From Aspidiotus rigidus (Eukaryota > Arthropoda > Insecta > Hemiptera > Diaspididae), in contig JAVHKY010000054.1 in the NCBI GenBank assembly GCA_035079385.1, forward strand, positions 11,075,501 through 11,139,500: a stretch of 64,000 nt of DNA, written 5' to 3'. The notes below the pieces were generated by a model that was given only the letters and a program-made list of their open reading frames with translations, searched no databases and was not told where the DNA came from. The position numbers and the translations under genes were made by a program. Below, one piece after another: positions 21,700 through 33,713 of the stretch. Numbering within the stretch: position 1 is the stretch's first letter; the number at the start of each line of letters is the position of its first letter.

Positions 21700-23285
21700 T
21701 GAGACCAAAAAAATATTTTTTCAGTATTTCGTTTATCGACTTAATCAATTCTTATGTAAACACATCCACGGATTACGTGGAATGCTTAGATTGAGAAAAA
21801 TAGTTGAAAAATTCTCCAGTCGCTGGAACAGTCTGAAAACAGTAGAGAAGTGAGAAAATCCACTTTTTACACCCTGGAAGACCGTGAGTTTTGGTATTTC
21901 ATTCATCAATTAGGTCGATTATAATGTAAACACGTCCACCGAGTTCGAATAAAATAGTCAAATACTTCTCCAGCCGCTGGAACGTTCTGGAAATGACAAA
22001 TAATCGAGAAAATAAACTTTTTCACTTTGGAGGACCGTGAGTTTCGGTATTTCGTTCATCAATTAGGTCGATTATAATGTAAACACGTCCACCGAATTCG
22101 AAAAAAATAGTCCAATACTTCTCCAGCCGTTAGAATGTTCTGGAAATGACAAATAATCGAGAAAATCAACTTTTTCACCTTGGAGGACCGAGAGTTTTGG
22201 TATTTCGGCCATCAATTGGGTCGATTATAATGTAAACACGTCCAGCGAGTTCGGAAAAAATAGTTAAATACTTCTCCAGCCGCTGGAACGTTCTGGAAAT
22301 GATAAATAATCGAGAAAATCAACTTTTTCACCTTGGAGTGCCGTGAGTTTTGGTATTTCGTTCATCAATTAGGTCGATTATGATGTGAACACGTCCACCG
22401 AGTTCGAAAAAAACAGTCCAATACTTCTCCAGCCGCTGGAACGTTCTGGAAGTGACAATTAATCGAGAAAATCAACTTTTTCACCTTGGAGAACCGCCAG
22501 TTTTGGTATTTCGTTCATCAATTAGGTCGATTATGATGTGAACACGTCCACCGAATTCGAAAGAAATAGTCCAATACTTCTCCAGCCGCTAGAATGTTCT
22601 GGAAATGACAAATAATCGAGAAAATCAACTTTTTCACCTTGGAGGACCGTGCGTTTTGGTATTTCGGCCATCAATTGGGTCGATTATAATGTAAACACGT
22701 CCAGCGAGTTCGAAAAAGTAGTTCAATACTTCTCCAGCCGCTGGAACGTTCTGGAAATGACAAATAATCGAGAAAATCAACTTCTCCACCTTGGAGGACC
22801 GTGAGTTTTGGTATTTTGTTCATCAATTAGGTCAATTATAATGTAAATATATCCGTCGAGTATGAAAAAAATGGTCAAGAAATTCTCCAGTCGCTGGGAC
22901 CGTCTGGAAATAATAGGGAAGTCTCCTTCTTCAACATGGAGAGCTGTATGTAAATACGTAGGCCGAGTTGGAAAAAAATAATCAAAAAATTCTCCAGTTT
23001 CTGGGATGTTCTGGAAATAGTAAAAACTCCAGGTAATCCTCTTTTCCAACATGGAAAACCGTGATTTTTCATATTCTGTTTATCAACAAGGTCAATTCTT
23101 ATGTAAATACGCTCGTAGAGCCGTGTCTTTTGATGTTTTATTTATCAATTAGGTCAAATCTTATGTTAATACGTCTTCTAAGTTGGAAAACATGGTCAAT
23201 AAATTCTCCAGTCGCTGGAACGGTCTAGAAATAATAGTAAATCGAGAACATCCACTTTTTCAACCTGGACAACCTTGATTCTACT
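21700..23285. repeat. Satellite, about 153-bp monomers, ten or so units
   Basis: The landmark ACCGTGAGTTTTGGTATTTC, with variants, starts at 21881, 22034, 22187, 22340, 22493, 22646 and 22798, spacings of 153, 153, 153, 153, 153 and 152. Each unit also has TCTCCAGCCGCTGGAACGTT and AATCGAGAAAATCAAC. The outer units (before 21880 and after 22930) are more diverged and shorter, as expected at satellite edges. No spacers are present. Confidence 0.95.
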
Positions 23286-26184
23286 AAACAAACATACTTT
23301 TATCCTAAAAAATTTAGTAAGCTTCAGATCTCTAATTTTTTTTTTTGAATAAATTGTTTCCTTAAGTCAGGAGAAAATGATCAAATAATTTTCTGGACGT
23401 TGAAAAATTATTGAGAGGGCAGAATCTAAGGAATATGCCCTATTTTTGGATTGGAAAAAATGGTAACCCTCTTGTCTAAAATTGCGTTGGATACCACAAG
23501 AGAATCGAGTAAAATTTGAACTATTTTCTTTTTTTAAGCTTTGTAACGTTACTGAGGTATTTTTGCGAACTCTGCGCTAAATTTCACTGGGGAATCGACA
23601 ACAATTTTGAACATCTGGAAAGGTTTCGATTTAAGGTGATTTTGACCTTCTCCAGGCCAATTCACACTTTGTAGTGAGGAGGGTCTGAGATCGCCACTCG
23701 GTAGTACAGACAGAGTCAAATAAACCACTTATCACCAAACGAGATGATTTGACTGTTCCAAAAAAAACTCCACCTCTCCCTTCCCCTCATATTTCATTCC
23801 ATATCTGAGGATGAGGGGGCAGTAGAAAAAAATTCTGGTCAGTACAATCCGCTCATAATATAAACAATACATCCTAGTTTTCATACCGTAACTCATTTGG
23901 AGCGTATTCATGTACACAGCCTCCTCCCATAAGACAATATCTCAAAGCTGAGGCAATGGAAGTGATCTCAGGAGGATACAATAGAACTTGTGTGATTTTT
24001 AAGTAGTACTAACGCAGTACCAACGATTGCGTCCATTTTAAGCAACACATGAGCAAAGAGGTGGTATTGGGACCCCCAATTGACCCCCACGTCATATCTT
24101 TGGGGGCGGAAGCAGTACAAACGATTTGAAATCAATACAATCCAGTATTAACGCAGTACAAACGACTCATATAGGTTTCGACCCCTAAATCAGAAAGGGG
24201 GGGGGGGCTGGCGACATGGGCCTGGAAAACAATCGTAAAGCAATGGTATTTGACGATGTTTTTGACGTAGGGTAAGACGGGTGGAGCCTTGAAATGAGGG
24301 AGAGCTGGGGTGATGTAGTCTCGATACTCATTTGAAAGGAAGTTGAATTTTAAACTTTCCCTGTAAATATGTATTTTACTGTTTTACTGTATGTTTGAAA
24401 TTTCTCATTCAAAATGTAAAAAACGTGTTTCTTTGTTTTTTCATCATATTTTTTCAAATTTGAAGCGCGAGGGTTGCACCAAATAAAATTTTTATAACAA
24501 GTAAAGTTGTAAAGGAGACGTAATAGAACAACTTTCTTATAAACACTTTTTTTAAAATAGTCAATATTTCTCGAGATAGGCGAGCTTTTTATATTCGGGA
24601 GGTGGACATTTGGACAACGGGGAGGGGAAAAATAGGTATACAGGCTAAATTTGTTTGTCTGAGTGTGTGCTTTTAACCGTCACATCCAGCGGACGGGTTT
24701 TTCTGTGCAATTGGGACCCTAATATAAATTCTATCATTCGATCTAAGTAGTTCAGTCACCGTTAGGTTTTCTTCACCAAAGTAAATGAAATACGCCACAG
24801 AAGATCGGAAAGTAGACATATATAGAGGGCGAAGTTTATACTATCGATGAAATTTCTTGCAAATAGAAGCATTATATCAGATGATGATGTGATTCAGCAA
24901 GCTTGTGATAAATTGATTACAATATTGTTAGCTTGTGTAGCTACTCAAACGACAATAACTGCAGTTAGCATCAGATATTATAACTCTTTCAGTTCTTTTG
25001 AAGCCCCTGTAATGTCATATTTCGTCGACCTTTGATGTGTCACGAAACTTTTCCATTCTATAATTAAAAAAAAAAAAAAGAAAAATCTTGTGTGAGTTCA
25101 TTTCCTCACTCGAGTATAGTTCGTCGACTCACGCCAGCTTATGCAACTTAAAACACTATAGTATGACCCAACGTTCCTTTCTGCAATATCTCAACTAGAG
25201 CTTTTTCAACGAATACGCAGTAATTACACTGCGGAAATCTTCCCACTCGACGACCAATTCAAACTCTTTCACTAATTCGTCTTCTTTACCGCGTCCCGCA
25301 ATTTAATTAATTAGATAGGTCATAATACGCGATAGCCGCTGGTTCGCACGGAGTATGAAAGCCTACGCGAATACTTCCCGCCATCCGCGATACTCGCTGT
25401 AGGCGGGAGTGCGAGTTGAAATTGATTCACTTCGATTTAATCGTGACCAATTACAGAATCCCGATTGGCTCTTGAATAAATTTCGCGGAACGAATAAAAA
25501 TGATGAAACGAGTAGGCTCCTTTCGAGACAACGAATTGCTATATAGTTCTCATAAACAAGCGCCTTGACACAAATAATTCGTAAGAATCTTCAAATTCAA
25601 GATTCGCGATCTATTTTTGGACATATCTAAATTAGTATAGCGGTAGAAAATTAAATTCATCAAGACACCTATAGCCTATAGGTCTGTAATTTATGACATT
25701 GTGTCTACGAGCGAGCACGTGGGCTTCAGAAGGAGCGCAAGAGAGCTTCTGTCTGTTTACCGTGGTAACTTCGTCGTTAGTTTTTACGAGAAACTGAAAC
25801 AAGTGATTTACGTTGACGAAGGGATTTTGTAGGGTGACGTTGCATCGCAAAATCGTAAGTAGTACAAATGACAAGACGACTGTAGTTGAAATTATTGAAG
25901 AGAGATGTTAAGAAATTCAAGAAAAATTATAACAGAAGTTTCTATCTTTCTTGATACTCGTAATTTCCTACTAGCCTCAATTAATGGAGCTGATAAACAA
26001 GAAACTTTCTATACGAGTAAGAAATCTCATATTTTTTGACGATTTCCGAGACTCCCTTTTTAGATGAAGTTCTCTGAGGAGGAAGGAAGGAGGTACCAAG
26101 TCCTCTATTTCTTCGAGGGCAGAATTCACAATTTTTTCAAATTCCAACGGCAGGTCAAAGTCATTAGGCTCAATAGACAAAATG
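23286..26184. other. Stretch without recognised genes
   Basis: There is a G-run at about 24199-24207. An open 62-codon frame (24847-25035) and an 80-codon minus frame (25632-25874, preceded by a plausible CACTTGTTTCAG acceptor inside it) have no recognised motifs. A minus-strand open extension (25977-26180) follows the PLE-C terminal hairpin and may be a PLE 5' fragment. Confidence 0.35.
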
Positions 26185-28686
26185 CCAGAATACTCAAAGA
26201 GTAGAGTAAACGAAAAACTAATTACAAAGACCGCAGATATAAAGGAGAAGATGCGAGATCTTTCGGTTAACAAACCATCATCGGGCAAAGTTAGAACGCC
26301 ACTGACCCAGATACGACTCATAAAACAGAGTACCAACGAGATCAGGATTGAACGAGCGAGCGCTCGCGAGGTGACTCAAACTCGTAGACCAATTCAACTA
26401 AATCTTCGTCGGGAAAATACCTGTTGAGTACGGTAACATCGTCACTGTTCAGATGACGCACTATTTCGATATTTTCCAACGAAACGCGCTTGAAGTAAGA
26501 ATTCTCCTTGTGGAGAAGGGTAGCCGAACCTTCCTTGAAACTATGACCACTGGAGACAAGGTGGTCCGCAAAGGCAGAATCACCCAAATTACCTTTCTTC
26601 CAGGCCTTAAGGTGCTCCTCTACTCGAATTCCAAGCTGGCGACCCGTCTCGCCTATGTATACGCCGCCGACCTCACCATAAAAATTGGTCCCGGCATGAA
26701 TATTCAATCAGCTTGCGCTGAACTAGTCCGCGACACCCCCCTCCCTCGTATAAACAATTATGCATGTGAGGTGATAGATAATCTGAGGAGGAAGGTCAGG
26801 GACCAGGGATTAATCCTTACTAAAGTCGACAAGGGTAACGCGATCGTAGTCCTGGAGAAATCCTCCTACGTTTCCAGAGTTCAGGAAGTTCTCACTCAAT
26901 GTGGAGCTATTGAAAATAGCTCTTTTAACTTTCCTAACTACGTCAAAGAGGTTAGGAGGGTTGTAAACGGGAGTGAGTTTATCATAAAAAGTTCTTCGCT
27001 CAAAAAAGCCCTGCTCGTACCTAACCCTGTTCCCCCCCTCCTCTATGGGTTGCCAAAAGTTCACAAGATGAATACTCCTATGCGGCCTGTCGTCTCCTAC
27101 GTCTCCTCCCCCGTCTATTTTCTGGCCAAGTTCTTGAATCGTTGGTTCAAGTCTCGAATCGATACGAGTACCCCTACTCCGTTAAAAATTCGGTTTCTCT
27201 GGCCGAGAGGCTCAAAAATGTTACCTTGCCTCCGGGTACTAGCCTCTGCTCATTTGATGTAGCCGGCCTCTTTCCCAACATACCAAAGGCCCATACTATG
27301 CAGTATATGGGTGACCTACTTGTAAAGTTCAACATTCCTCATAACGAGATACAGGAATTTTTTTGCCTCCTTAATGCGTGCTGGTCCCCTAACTTCTGTA
27401 AGTTCAATGGGAAATTTTACGAGTTCCCTGAGGAGGTAGGAATCCCCATCGGCTCTCCTTTGGGCTCTCTCGTTTCGGAGATATTTATGTCCAGATTTGA
27501 GGTTGACTTGTTTTCCTCTGGCCAAGTGCTACTGAGTCACATCCATTACTGGCACCGATATGTGGACGATATATTATGTGCGTGGACCGGTCCTCAAGAG
27601 CTCCTTGGTGAGTTTTTTCAGTATCTGAATAAAATGTATCCCTCCATAAAATTCACTACAGAAATTGGAGGTTCTTCCATAAACTTTCTGGATCTCACTA
27701 TCTCTGATAGAGATGGGGGACCATGAATTTGCGATACTCAGGAAGGATACTTCGACCGATACAGTTGTCCACGGATCGTCCTTCTGTCCATTTTCTCATA
27801 AGATCGCTGCCTTCAATAGTTATATTCATCGACTGAATAGCATTCCGCTAAGTCAACCAGCTTTCCAAAAGGAGCTGACGACCATTAAGCACTTGGCCGC
27901 TGTGAATGAGGTCAACTTGGACATTGACCGTATGATCCGTAAAAAACTTACGAGGAAGGGCCTTGATTCTACCACTTCCCTCCCCCGCGATCTGAGTGGT
28001 AATAATAATAAGAGATTACGTTGGATCAAGCTCCCGTTTTTGGGTGAGTTTTCATCCAAGCTGACTCGTGTCCTCCGCCCCTTCGGCTTCAGGCCTGCTT
28101 CTTATAACCTCACTACTGTGAAGGGTTTGTTTGTTAGGCTACAGGACCCCATCCCGCGGAGGGAGAGGAGCGGGGTGTACAAATTGGAGTGCAGGGATTG
28201 TAACGGCGTATACATAGGCGAGACGGGTCGCCAGCTTGGAATTCGAGTAGAGGAGCACCTTAAGGCCTGGAAGAAAGGTAATTTGGGTGATTCTGCCTTT
28301 GCTGTCTCCAGTGGTCATAGTTTCAAGTAAGGTTCGGCTACCCTTCTCCACAAGGAGAATTCTTACTTCAAGCGCGTTGCGTTGGAAAATATCGAAATAG
28401 TGCGTCATCTGAACAGTGACGATGTTACCGTACTCAACAGGTATTTTCCCGACGAAGATTTAGTTGAATTGGTCTACGAGTTTGAGTCACCTCGCGAGCG
28501 CTCGCTCGTTCAATCCTGATCTCGTTGGTATTCTGTTTTATGAGTCGTATCTGGGTCAGTGGCGTTCTAACTTTGCCCGATGATGGTTTGTTAACCGAAA
28601 GATCTCGCATCTTCTCCTTTATATCTGCGGTCTTTGTAATTAGTTTTTCGTTTACTCTACTCTTTGAGTATTCTGTCATTATGTCG
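26185..28686 (+). mobile_element. PLE-C: Penelope-like element with inverted terminal arms
   Basis: The left arm (26185-26668, minus) encodes only the GIY-YIG C terminus and terminal cassette: GVYIGETGRQLGIRVEEHLK, SYFKRVSLENIEIVRHL. It meets head to head the main plus-strand copy (26668-28520), whose C terminus (from 28204) is the same sequence in opposite orientation. The main copy has VDKGNAIVVLEKS, PLLYGLPKVHKMNTPM, motif A LCSFDVAGLFPNIPKA (Asp present), FPEEVGIPIGSPLGSLVSE, YVDDILCAWTGP and GVYKLECRDCNGVYIGETGR. Lesions: frameshifts near 27157 and 27715, a small deletion after GDSAFA, and a stop at 28328. The 5' part before ADLTIKIGPG is absent. Confidence 0.88.
28575..28680 (+). repeat. 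PLE-C terminal cassette with hammerhead-like core
   Basis: CCGATGA (28577-28583), one T, then stem GGTT/AACC (28585-28588 with 28593-28596) closed by TGTT, then GAAA (28597-28600). This resembles the hammerhead order CUGANGA, stem II, GAAA, with one changed core base. A TACTC..GAGTA hairpin follows (28656-28671). The inverted copy is at 26185-26290. Confidence 0.5.
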
Positions 28687-30110
28687 AGCCGTAACGTTTC
28701 GGACCGTGTCAATTCTATCAATAGACAAAACTTTAATTCACTTCGTTCATTATTCGTGGAAAAGGAGGCTGGCCAATTCAAGAATAAGAAGAGATGCCAT
28801 GCTGGTCATGGAGAAGTCTTCCTACTTTTCCAAAGTACACGATATGCTCAACCAATATGGAGCTCAGGAGAATGCGCGGTTCAACTTTCCTAATTTTGTA
28901 AAAGAGGTTAGGTTTCTCGTTAACAACAGTAAATTCATCATTAAGAAACCTCTAACCAAGAAAGCCAGGTGGGGATCCCTATTGGATCTCCTCTGGGTTC
29001 CCTTATTTCAGAAGTTTTTATGTTTAAATTTGAGAGCGACCTGTTCTCTTCAGGCCGGCTGTTTGTGAGTCATATACACTATTGGCACAGGTACGTTGAC
29101 GACGTTTTGTGTGCATGGACCGGTCCAACAGAACTCCTTGGCGAGTTTCTTGATTATTTAAACAGCCTTTACCCTTCCATAAAATTTACACTGGAAGTTG
29201 GTGGCTCCGTTATAAACTTTTTGGACTTGTCTATTTACGTCACTGACGGCGTCCCTCAATTTGGTATTTACAGAAAAAATACCTCGACCGACATTACCGT
29301 CGACGGGTCGTCATTTGTACCTGTTGCCCACAAAGTTGCTACTTTTAATAGCATGATACATCGCTTGATTCATATCCTCTCGAGTCAAGCCGCTTTCCAG
29401 AAAGAATTAATGACTATAAAGCACCTGGCTAGAGTAAATCAGGTCAGGGTCGATGTTGACCTCACGGTTCGTAGGAGGCGCAGAAGGAGATGCCTTGACT
29501 CTACGACCTTCCTTCCCCGGAATTTGCACTACGATGGTAGAAAACGGTGGATTAAGCTCCCGTTTCTAGGCAAGTTTTTATCGCAGTTGGGCCGTATTCG
29601 GCGCGCCCATTCGGTCTTCGGCCAGATTTCTATCGTTACAATGCAATTGATAGCCTTTTCGTCAAATTAAAGGACCCTTTTCCAGTGGCCGAGAGGGGAG
29701 GCTTTATAGGGTGGCTTGTGGAGATTGCCCTAGCGTCTATATAGGGATGACCAGCCGTCAACTCCAAATTAGAGTTGACGAACACAAAAAAGCTTGGATA
29801 AAAAAGAAAGTAGGGGAGTCGGAGGGGTCCGAGGTCCTCCTTCATAAACGTCTGGCCCTTGAGAAAATAGAAATCTTCCGACATCGGAAAGGATTGATCG
29901 AATTAGTCTACGGGAATGATTCTCGTTTCGATGACTCGTAGCTTCGGTCACGACTCCGTTTGATGTCGTTTGTTCTTGTTGGTATTGGGTTCAGTTGCTT
30001 TCCACACTTCGAGAATGGCTGATTAGCCGAAAGCGCTCGGGTTTTCAATTTTCGTGCGGTCCTTTGCATCTTCTTTCGTGTTACTCCTTTGAGTATCCTC
30101 TTAACTCAAG
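28681..30110 (+). pseudogene. PLE-D: internally deleted Penelope-like element
   Basis: It starts ATGTCGAGCCGTAAC right after the PLE-C hairpin. It encodes a short N terminus, then AMLVMEKSSYFSKVHDMLNQ and NSKFIIKKPLTKKA. It then jumps directly to GIPIGSPLGSLISEVFMFKF, so the RT fingers and motif A are deleted. YVDDVLCAWTGPTELL remains, and after a frameshift near 29600 a shortened GIY-YIG (YRVACGDCPSVYIGMTSRQL) with a further deletion (VGESEGSEVLLHKRLALEK). The terminal cassette GAATGGCTGATTAGCCGAAA lies at 30013-30032. Not functional. Confidence 0.82.
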
Positions 30111-30229
30111 AATACTTCACATTGCTTGAAAGATTCTCCCTGTACAACAAGTGGTATATTGCTTTCCTCTTTTGATCCTATTTACATTCAATGCTATCGT
30201 TTTTGTTTTTTTTTTTGTATAAGTATCAC

Positions 30230-30323
30230 TCCTTTCTTCCTGGAATTCTCAATACCAAATCCTATATGACTCATAAAGCAGATTCCCCGCGTTCCTCGTT
30301 TAACTTTGTTAAGGAGGCCGTCG
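30230..30323 (+). mobile_element. R1 repeat element, copy e, 3' end only
   Basis: AATACCAAATCC, TCATAAAGCAGATTCCCCGC, GTTCCTCGTTTAACTTTG and GGAGGCCGTCG match the R1 3' end with some substitutions. It abuts the kelch-like remnant at about 30324, so it may have truncated it. Confidence 0.65.
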
Positions 30324-31574
30324 TGTTTTCGAGGTACGGGGACGCGAAGGCCTTCCACCGATGAGGACAAGTGTGTCATACAGAGAGACCATGCAGGACT
30401 CTGCAAGAATCGTTCTCCTCGCCGGCAACAAATAGAACCATTGATCCCGTTTGCAATTGTAAATGTGGACCCGCTTCCAATTTCCTCCTCGTTGATAGTC
30501 ATTCCCGTGCACTGTATAAAATTATCCGGAGCAGTGTTATACGAGTATGTAGTAGTTTGTATAGCACACATCCTCACATTACTGAGGCTGAAGAGAGAGG
30601 AAGGAGCTCGTAACTTGATTCCATATTTCATATCAACAGTGGAATACGCGTGAAACATTTGTCCAGCGTTGGAGATCTCGAATGTAACGGGACAGATTCC
30701 CATGATTTCCTCGAGAAACGCGATTGAACTAACTGCGTCTTCAGATAACTCTCATCAGTACAGTTTTACTACTTTCGTCGAGATGCAGGAACTATTGACT
30801 GAACGAATCCGTATCGAATTTTCTTCTCCGCTTGAAACCAGATGGGCCCCTCATAACCGAATAGAACGGTTCCGATATTTTGACAGCCTCGTGAAAATGG
30901 TTCGGCTCCAGAAGATTCCGTTGTAATATAATGGATATTATTTAACAAAAATTTATGGAAGCGTGGACGCCGTCGCCTCGATCCAGGAGAATACCAAACC
31001 AGTGGCCCATTGCGCATCGCCAACATCGTTGCATGTATTCGTTTCAAAGGCCGTATCATCACGAATACGATCGAAAATCGTCTGTACTTCATCGTAAGTA
31101 AACGTGATGATTTCATCCATTTTGACGAAAAATTCGAAATGCTGTGTGATCGTCGAACTGAGGTCATCTCTTAATATTTCCAATTTATTGTCACATGCGA
31201 ACTTGAATAATTCGCGCAAATAACGTTAGTATTCGAATGATTACCTTTTAATGAATTCCAGACGTAAATCCTTGAGCTCCTGGAACTCGTGTATGACACT
31301 AGCTCTGGTGATGTTCACGATATCATCTGTACCAATATCAACATTTCCAGTGTGCATGAAACTCAAAATTTTTTTAAATGTCTCCGCGCGTCCATAATTA
31401 TGTTCCACCCTCATTCTTTGTGGAGTGGCAGTACAGATACCGGCGACTTTTTATTAAAGTTATTGAGGCCAAAGCCAGAGTGACTCTGTGGCATTCGAAC
31501 TCTTGATAACCGCAGACGCTAACCACGTCGGTGTATCTCGAATATTTCGAAAATTCTGAAGCCTTACGCTCCAT
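30324..31574 (-). pseudogene. BTB/BACK/kelch-like gene remnant
   Basis: The minus strand from an ATG at 31574 reads EFSKYSRYTDVVSVCGYQEF and CHRVTLALAS, a BTB start. After frame changes it reads VEHNYGRAETFKKILSFMHT and TGNVDIGTDDIVNITRASVI, the BTB end. A donor (AAAAG/GTAATC, about 31245) and an acceptor (ATTCAAG, about 31205) bound a tiny intron. FACDNKLEILRDDLSSTITQ and HFEFFVKMDEIITF then look like the BACK-side helices. Further on, HIYNCKRDQWFYLLPARR and SLYDTLVLIGG fit a kelch blade. Frames change several times and the 3' side ends at R1 copy e. Such proteins are usually Cullin-3 adaptors; this one looks dead. Confidence 0.55.
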
Positions 31575-31879
31575 TTCTCCAAGATGTTTTCAAGTCCCCG
31601 TGTTGGGCCTTTTTCAATGAAGGCTCAATACTGAAGCCCACTAGATTTATTCTAAACTAATTCGCTCGTCCCTCCGAAAGCTAATTAGTTTCACATATTG
31701 AGCCTTCATTTTACCATGCCTAATATACAGTATACTGGGTTTATACTTTCTAAGCTGCATGCTACGCTTACATTGTACTAGGACAGCATACTACCCATAG
31801 GGGTGGAGGGCATATGCAGAATCCTAAATCACCGACGGGGTAACGAGGGTGAAGGGGGGCCACTCAGAGAATTTAAAAA
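31575..31879. other. Short stretch without recognised genes
   Basis: No coding signal. TTGAGCCTTCATT and its inverse (AATGAAGGCTCAA near 31617) form a small inverted repeat around 31617-31712. Confidence 0.4.
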
Positions 31880-32090
31880 CGAGAAAGTCCCCAAAAATGG
31901 GTGCCTAATCCATCGCAATTTCTCGCGGTCGTAATACGAGGGAGGGAGGTGGTAGAGTCGAGGCATTTCCTAGTGAGCTTCCTACGCACCATCGCTCTAT
32001 GTCCAACTGAATCTTGTTCATTCTGGCCAGATATTTTATGGTCGTTAACTCTTTTCTGATGGCAGTTCGACTCAGAAAAATGGTTAGCCT
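31880..32090 (-). pseudogene. PLE fragment (post-RT region)
   Basis: The minus strand gives SRTAIRKELTTIKYLARMNK, then in another frame RRKLTRKCLDSTTSLPR, both typical of the segment between the RT and the endonuclease in the PLEs here. Only about 200 bp survive. Confidence 0.65.
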
Positions 32091-32283
32091 TTAGCTGATA
32101 GCCGAAGCCAATCAATTTGAAGGGTTAGCTTTTAGTCAAGTTTTTAGCCAATACGATTTTGCAAGTTTGGGACTGGTGTCTTTACCGGCGGCTTCTCCAA
32201 CTGTCTTTGATCTTCCCCCCCCCCCCCCCCTCCTTCAGAAAATTTGCGAAGAATTTGTGACTTGACCAGAATGTGTACTAGAT

Positions 32284-33713
32284 TATTAAAAAGGGTTGTA
32301 CTCAAGAGAGTAGCGTTTTACAAGTGATACCACACAAAAACAAGCAGCCGCGAGCGCTTTCGGTTAATTAACCATCTTCTAAGCGTTTAAGTGAACGGAA
32401 GCGACTAAACCCAACATCAACGAAGACAGAGGAACACGAGATGAAATTCATGATTGAACTAGCGAGTCATCAAATTGTGAATCATTCTCATACATACTAA
32501 TTCAATCAATCCCTCATCAGGAATGTACCTGTTTAGAACAGTGATGTCTTCATTATTCCGGTGTCTAATAATTTCTATATTTTCCAAAGCCAACCGCTTG
32601 AAGTACGAATTCTCCCTATGGAGGAGGGCCTCAGAACCTTCCTTAAACTTATGGCCACTCTCAATTAAATGATCGGAGAATGCCGATTCACCCAATTTAC
32701 CCTTCTCCCAAGCCTTTTTATGCTCAGCTACCCGAATCTGGAGCTGGCGGCCTGTCGTGCCTACGTAGATACCCGAGCAATCGTTGCAGACTACACTATA
32801 AACTCCACTCCTCTCGGCCACAGGAACGGGGTCTTTTAATCTTACAAGTAAACTTTTAACCGTGTTAGAATTATAAAATGCTGGCCGGAATCCAAAGGGG
32901 CGGAGGACTCGTTCCAATTTCAAAGAGAACTTGCCCGGGAAAGGAATTCTAATCCACCTCTTTCTACTGTCTAGGTGGTCCCTAGGGAGGGAGGTTGTGG
33001 AATCGAGACATTTTCTAGTGAGCTTCCTCCGGACCATTAGGTCAACATCCACTCTAACTTGATTAACCCTGGCCAGGTGCTTAATAGTCACAAGTTCCTT
33101 TTGAAAAGCCACCTGACTCAAAGGTATTTGAGTCAATCGATGAATTAGGCTATTGAAAGCCGCAATCTTATGGGCAGTAGGACAAAAGGACGAACCGTGG
33201 ATAACGATATCGGTCGACGTTTGCTTTCTATAAATACCAAACTCATGGATGCCATCATTAATAGAGATGGACAAATCCAAAAATTTTATTGATAAGCCAC
33301 CGACTTCCAATGTGAATTTTATGGAAGGGTATTGGCTATTTAAATAGTTGAGGAACTCACTCAGGAGTTCCACAGGACCGCTCCACGCACATAATACGTC
33401 GTCCACGTACCTATGCCAGTAGTGGACGTGACTCAAGAACACCTGGCCAGAGGAAAATAAATCATTTTCGAATTTCGACATAAATACCTCCGAAATGAGC
33501 GAACCCAAGGGGGAGCCAATGGGAATCCCCACTTCTTCGGGGAACTCGAAAAATTTTCCATCAACTTTACAAAAATTAGGGAACCAGCAGATATTTAGAA
33601 GGCCAAAGAATTCCGCAAATTCTTCGTGAGGAACGTTAACTTGAACTAGAAACTCGTCCATGTGTTGCATGGCTACGGCCTTTGGAATGTGAGGAAATAA
33701 ACCTACAACATCA
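32284..33713 (-). pseudogene. PLE-E, RT C-terminal part and complete GIY-YIG
   Basis: This is the least damaged PLE C-terminal half: one open minus-strand frame of about 419 codons (32459-33718). It runs from motif A (DVVGLFPHIPKAVAMQ, Asp present) through FPEEVGIPIGSPLGSLISEV, YVDDVLCAWSGPVELL and LVTIKHLARVNQVRVDVDLM to the endonuclease GVYSVVCNDCSGIYVGTTGR, with AEHKKAW and the ESAFSDHLIESGHKF His-containing segment, ending VLNRYIPDEGLIELV. The CxxC between the two halves of the GIY-YIG core plus downstream His residues fits the zinc-binding variant known in Penelope-like elements. The terminal cassette is at 32284-32400. Element R2 splits the gene at 33714. Confidence 0.88.

Noticed and set aside
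21700..23285. Regular repeats considered as a CRISPR-like array
   Set aside because: Units are contiguous 153-bp monomers without unique spacers, and the context is eukaryotic.
25632..25874. 80-codon minus ORF with an internal CAG acceptor as a terminal exon
   Set aside because: No upstream exon with matching phase or recognisable protein could be found.
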